From CAVQEG01 sp963711465 (GTDB taxonomy: Bacteria; Bacteroidota; Ignavibacteria; OLB7), in assembly GCA_963711465.1 (NCBI GenBank), contig CAVQEG010000001.1:2604001-2668000 (forward strand): a stretch of 64,000 nt of DNA, given 5' to 3'. The notes beneath the pieces are model-generated. The model had not been told where the DNA came from and did no database searches. It was given only the letters and a program-made list of their open reading frames with translations. The translations under genes and the position numbers were made by a program. Shown here piece after piece: positions 61,785 through 64,000 of the stretch (the stretch's first letter is position 1; every line of letters begins with the position of its first letter).

Positions 61785-62171
61785 ATGAAATTCTACCTCT
61801 ACCTTGCCATCGGCGGCGTGGCGGGCGTGCTGCTGCGGTATCTGCTTGGCGCGTGGATCACCGGTGCCATTGCCGGCAGCTCCGATTTTCCCGCAGGTAC
61901 CTTCGTCATCAACGTCGTCGGCTCCTTCCTGCTCGGCTTCCTCATGCGCTACCTGACCGAGACGCCGGCCAGCCGTGAGGTGCGGGCGATGATGACGACC
62001 GGATTCTGCGGCGGCTATACCACCTTCAGCACGTTCACCTACGAAACGTTCACACTCCTGCGGGAGCGTCGCTACCCGATTGCGGCGCTGTATGCCTCGG
62101 CCAGTTTCGGCGTGTCGCTGGTGGCCTGCTTCGTCGGCTTCGCGCTCGCCGAGGTCGCTCTGCGCCGCTGA
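61785..62171 (+). CDS. crcB: Fluoride exporter CrcB/Fluc
   Basis: Small membrane channel of 128 residues that exports fluoride and works as an antiparallel homodimer. Four membrane segments are visible. Motifs include LAIGGVAGVLLRYLLGAW, FPAGTFVINVVGSFLLGFL (the conserved TFxxN with pore Asn), and GFCGGYTTFSTFTYET with the pore Phe and the GGxTTFSTF signature. ATG 61785 is chosen because it begins the first membrane helix. No fluoride riboswitch is recognised upstream. The DUF190 gene starts 23 bp downstream and is probably cotranscribed. Confidence 0.95.
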   Translation: MKFYLYLAIGGVAGVLLRYLLGAWITGAIAGSSDFPAGTFVINVVGSFLLGFLMRYLTETPASREVRAMMTTGFCGGYTTFSTFTYETFTLLRERRYPIAALYASASFGVSLVACFVGFALAEVALRR

Positions 62172-62194
62172 TCACCATTGACGAGGATCGACAC

Positions 62195-62566
62195 ATGAGT
62201 CAGCAACTGACCGGAACGCGCACCATCATGCGCGTGTTCATCGGTGAATCCGATCGGGCGGAACATGGTCCGTACCAGGGCAAGCCGCTATGGGAGGCGC
62301 TGCTGCGCGACTTTCGCGACCGAGGTCTCGCCGGCGCGACCGTGCTCAGAGCGATCTCCGGATTCGGCGCCTCGGCCCGCCAGCGCACCGTGCTCTCGGA
62401 ATACCTCTCTCTCGATCTCCCGATCGTCATCGAAGTGGTCGATACGCGGGAGAATATCGAACGCGTGCTCCCCGACCTCGACGCGATGATCGGCGGAGGC
62501 CTGGTGACGATGGAAGACGTGGACGTGGTGGTGTATCGCCCGGCATCCGGTGGCGAGGTACCCTGA
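62195..62566 (+). CDS. DUF190 protein
   Basis: Cytoplasmic protein of 123 residues with the PII-like DUF190 fold: RVFIGESDRAEHGPYQGKPL, LLRDFRDRGLAGATVLRAIS, GFGASARQRTVLSEYLSLDL, PIVIEVVDTRENIERVLPDL, and a C-terminal LVTMEDVDVVVYRP. Members often lie next to crcB, as here, and are thought to be regulatory. A GAGG lies about 8 nt before the ATG. Confidence 0.92.
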   Translation: MSQQLTGTRTIMRVFIGESDRAEHGPYQGKPLWEALLRDFRDRGLAGATVLRAISGFGASARQRTVLSEYLSLDLPIVIEVVDTRENIERVLPDLDAMIGGGLVTMEDVDVVVYRPASGGEVP

Positions 62567-62715
62567 GGCTGCCACCGCATCCTGCGCGAATAGCTGAATC
62601 GGGAATACGGGCTCGAACGTCGCGTGCACGCGATCCGGTCCGTGTCGAATCCATGGTCCGCGCGATTCCCGGCGCTCGGACCGTCCAATGCTGCAGCAAC
62701 CCCCTGAGGTGCCTG

Positions 62716-63312
62716 ATGGGCAGGATCATCGTCATGAACCACGTAACGCTCGATGGAGTCATGCAGAGTCCCGGACGTCCCGATGAGGACACGCGGGACG
62801 GATTCTCGCATGGGGGTTGGGGGAGCCGCTCCGCCTCACCCGACGACGCCGCGGGTGCCGCAATGCGCGATCGCATGGCTGCCGGAGGCGGACTGAAAGG
62901 ATGGCTCTTCGGTCGGCGCACCTATGAGGATCTGCTGACCACGTGGAACGCCCGGGGCGGGCCGTTCAAAGATGGGCTGAACAACACGCCGAAGTACGTC
63001 GCCTCGACCGGGCTGCGTGAACCGCTGCCGTGGCCGAACTCGACGCTGCTGCACGGCGACGTCCCCGAGGCAGTCGCAACGCTGAAGCGTGAGGTCGACG
63101 GTGTCCTGGCAGTGATGGGAAGCGGTGTGCTGATCGCGTCGCTGATGGCGGCCGACCTGATCGACGAGTATCTCCTGTTCGTCCACCCGCTGGTACTCGG
63201 CAGTGGTCGGCGGCTGTTCCCCGACGGCACGCCGCTACAGCCACTGCAACTCGTCGACGCGGCAATTGGTGCCAGCGGTGTCGTTGCCGTCACGTATGAG
63301 CCGGCACACTGA
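62716..63312 (+). CDS. Dihydrofolate reductase family protein (RibD C-terminal-like)
   Basis: Protein of 198 residues with the RibD_C/YyaP-type reductase fold: RIIVMNHVTLDGVMQSPGRP, GWLFGRRTYEDLLTTW, NTPKYVASTGLREPLPWPNS, VLAVMGSGVLIASLMAADLI, DEYLLFVHPLVLGSGRRLFP. It binds NADPH by family analogy. The reaction is unknown; true DHFR or RibD activity is not implied. GAGG lies 7 nt upstream of the ATG at 62716. It stands alone, 149 bp after DUF190. Confidence 0.9.
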   Translation: MGRIIVMNHVTLDGVMQSPGRPDEDTRDGFSHGGWGSRSASPDDAAGAAMRDRMAAGGGLKGWLFGRRTYEDLLTTWNARGGPFKDGLNNTPKYVASTGLREPLPWPNSTLLHGDVPEAVATLKREVDGVLAVMGSGVLIASLMAADLIDEYLLFVHPLVLGSGRRLFPDGTPLQPLQLVDAAIGASGVVAVTYEPAH

Positions 63313-63641
63313 GAGTCTGCCCATACACCCGCTTCGGGCTGCGAGGGGCAGCAAGCCCTCACGAAGAGCGTCCGGTCTGGTCGACTCCGCAGTTCCTGTG
63401 ATCCCGGCACCCGCGCGTGCTGCCGGGGCGAGACGGCGCACCGAACGTGCTGAAACGACAAACGCTCCGATTGGTGATTCGGAGCGCTTGCCCGCCGTGG
63501 TCAGCGGCATGCACATGTCAGGCGTGCATAGTGGGTGTCCTGTCCCAGTTTCGAAAATCTTTCATGTCGCCGGTGCGGCGGCAAATCCCCGCACCGACGA
63601 GCGTCGAGTACCGTCAGCGGCCCCAGGGCGTCGAGCCGCGT
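63313..63641. other. Convergent spacer between reductase and DUF4402 genes
   Basis: 329 bp. It contains a hairpin (CGCTCCGA / TCGGAGCG, about 63463-63486) with T-rich sequence to the left on the minus strand. This is the likely terminator of the leftward DUF4402 gene or a shared one. No gene seen. Confidence 0.5.
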
Positions 63642-64000
63642 TCAGTTCGAATAGGCCACCGTAACCGTAAATGTTCCCGAATAGCTTCCCTGCTGCTGGT
63701 GCGCGGCCGGCGTGGCCGAACCGCCAACCCACAGCCAGGCCTGCCCGAGTCCGTCTCCGACCGTTCCGTCACCGTCGTCATCACCGCTGAGGGCAAGGGT
63801 GGCCGAACCCGCCGAACCGTCGAGCGCGTCGGCGTTGGCGATGTTCTCGTGCGTTCCGGCCATCATCTGCGCGCGGTCGAGCGAGACGGTGATCTCACCA
63901 CCTGCACCGGAATTCGTACTCATCGTGGCGGTCTCGGGCAGCGTCACGCTGATCTGATCGGACGCGTCGCCACTGAAGACGAGGCAGGCCGCGCCGGAAG
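63642..64000 (-). CDS. DUF4402-domain exported protein, 5' end outside window
   Basis: C-terminal 118 residues of a protein whose start lies right of the window. It reads AACLVFSGDASDQISVTLPE, GGEITVSLDRAQ, ALDGSAGSATLALSGDDDGD, GLGQAWLWVGGSATPAAHQQ, and ends QGSYSGTFTVTVAYSN. The final 'G-Y-x-G-x-F-x-V-T-V-A-Y' pattern is typical of DUF4402, a beta-sandwich domain of exported proteins. The in-frame GTG at 63947 is internal, not the true start. Function unknown. No T9SS domain at the C-terminus. Confidence 0.75.
   Translation of the reverse strand, partial: SGAACLVFSGDASDQISVTLPETATMSTNSGAGGEITVSLDRAQMMAGTHENIANADALDGSAGSATLALSGDDDGDGTVGDGLGQAWLWVGGSATPAAHQQQGSYSGTFTVTVAYSN

Noticed and set aside
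1..64000. CRISPR array, tRNA or rRNA genes
   Set aside because: No regularly spaced direct repeats and no cloverleaf or rRNA-like sequence was noticed in the spacers. A tRNAscan/Infernal run would be decisive.

Overview
The window is a GC-rich chromosomal segment (roughly 60-65% GC by eye) with dense coding and short spacers. Three secreted proteins carry type IX secretion (T9SS) type A C-terminal domains. atpD-atpC stands apart from the other ATP synthase genes, and several start regions carry the Bacteroidota-type promoter pattern TTG-N19/20-TAnnTTTG. Together these point to the Bacteroidota/Chlorobiota (FCB) group, probably a high-GC lineage such as Kapabacteria-like or Rhodothermia-like bacteria. 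The placement is inference. No rRNA, tRNA, CRISPR array, phage or transposase gene was seen.

Layout. 1-9776: partial hrpB helicase, then rightward an M15-type peptidase, a Tex30/KANL3-like hydrolase, a DUF2569 membrane protein, a lipoprotein, a small conserved protein, ung and ppc. 9777-14362: a gene-poor kilobase, then a membrane Ser/Thr kinase with a TPR sensor, overlapping an ECF sigma factor. 14412-22029 (leftward): argJ-argB, two T9SS secreted proteins (one frameshifted), an outer-membrane barrel protein and a small unknown. 22267-28115 (leftward): fur-feoA-feoB-zinc ribbon-M3 peptidase, preceded by a methyltransferase and gene remnants. 29052-32976: atpDC and aspS, divergent.

32957-33693 holds a long imperfect inverted repeat that includes the last codons of aspS, a 15-bp tandem repeat and an intrinsic terminator. 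33820-40294: two paralogous lipoproteins around a cytochrome P450, a serpin lipoprotein, guanine deaminase and a methylmalonyl-CoA mutase large subunit. 40295-42404 is gene-poor with hairpins and one small secreted protein. 42405-52655: a large ATPase with a C-terminal winged-helix/BTAD module, a SIMPL-domain protein, an AddB-like nuclease and a metzincin-like lipoprotein protease. 52709-54917 (leftward): purN-queF-queD-queC. 55037-59344: a 1435-residue T9SS protein. 59727-64000: transaldolase, HNH endonuclease, crcB plus DUF190, a DHFR-like reductase and a partial DUF4402 protein.

Themes. Many products act in the envelope or outside the cell: T9SS proteins, lipoproteins, proteases and a serpin. 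Iron uptake is arranged as an apparently Fur-autoregulated operon. Two signalling genes stand out: the kinase/ECF pair, and the ATPase regulator with seven GGTCCA copies in front of it. The hexamer GAATTC is strikingly frequent across the window but nearly absent from the large T9SS gene, which suggests a highly iterated palindrome in this genome.
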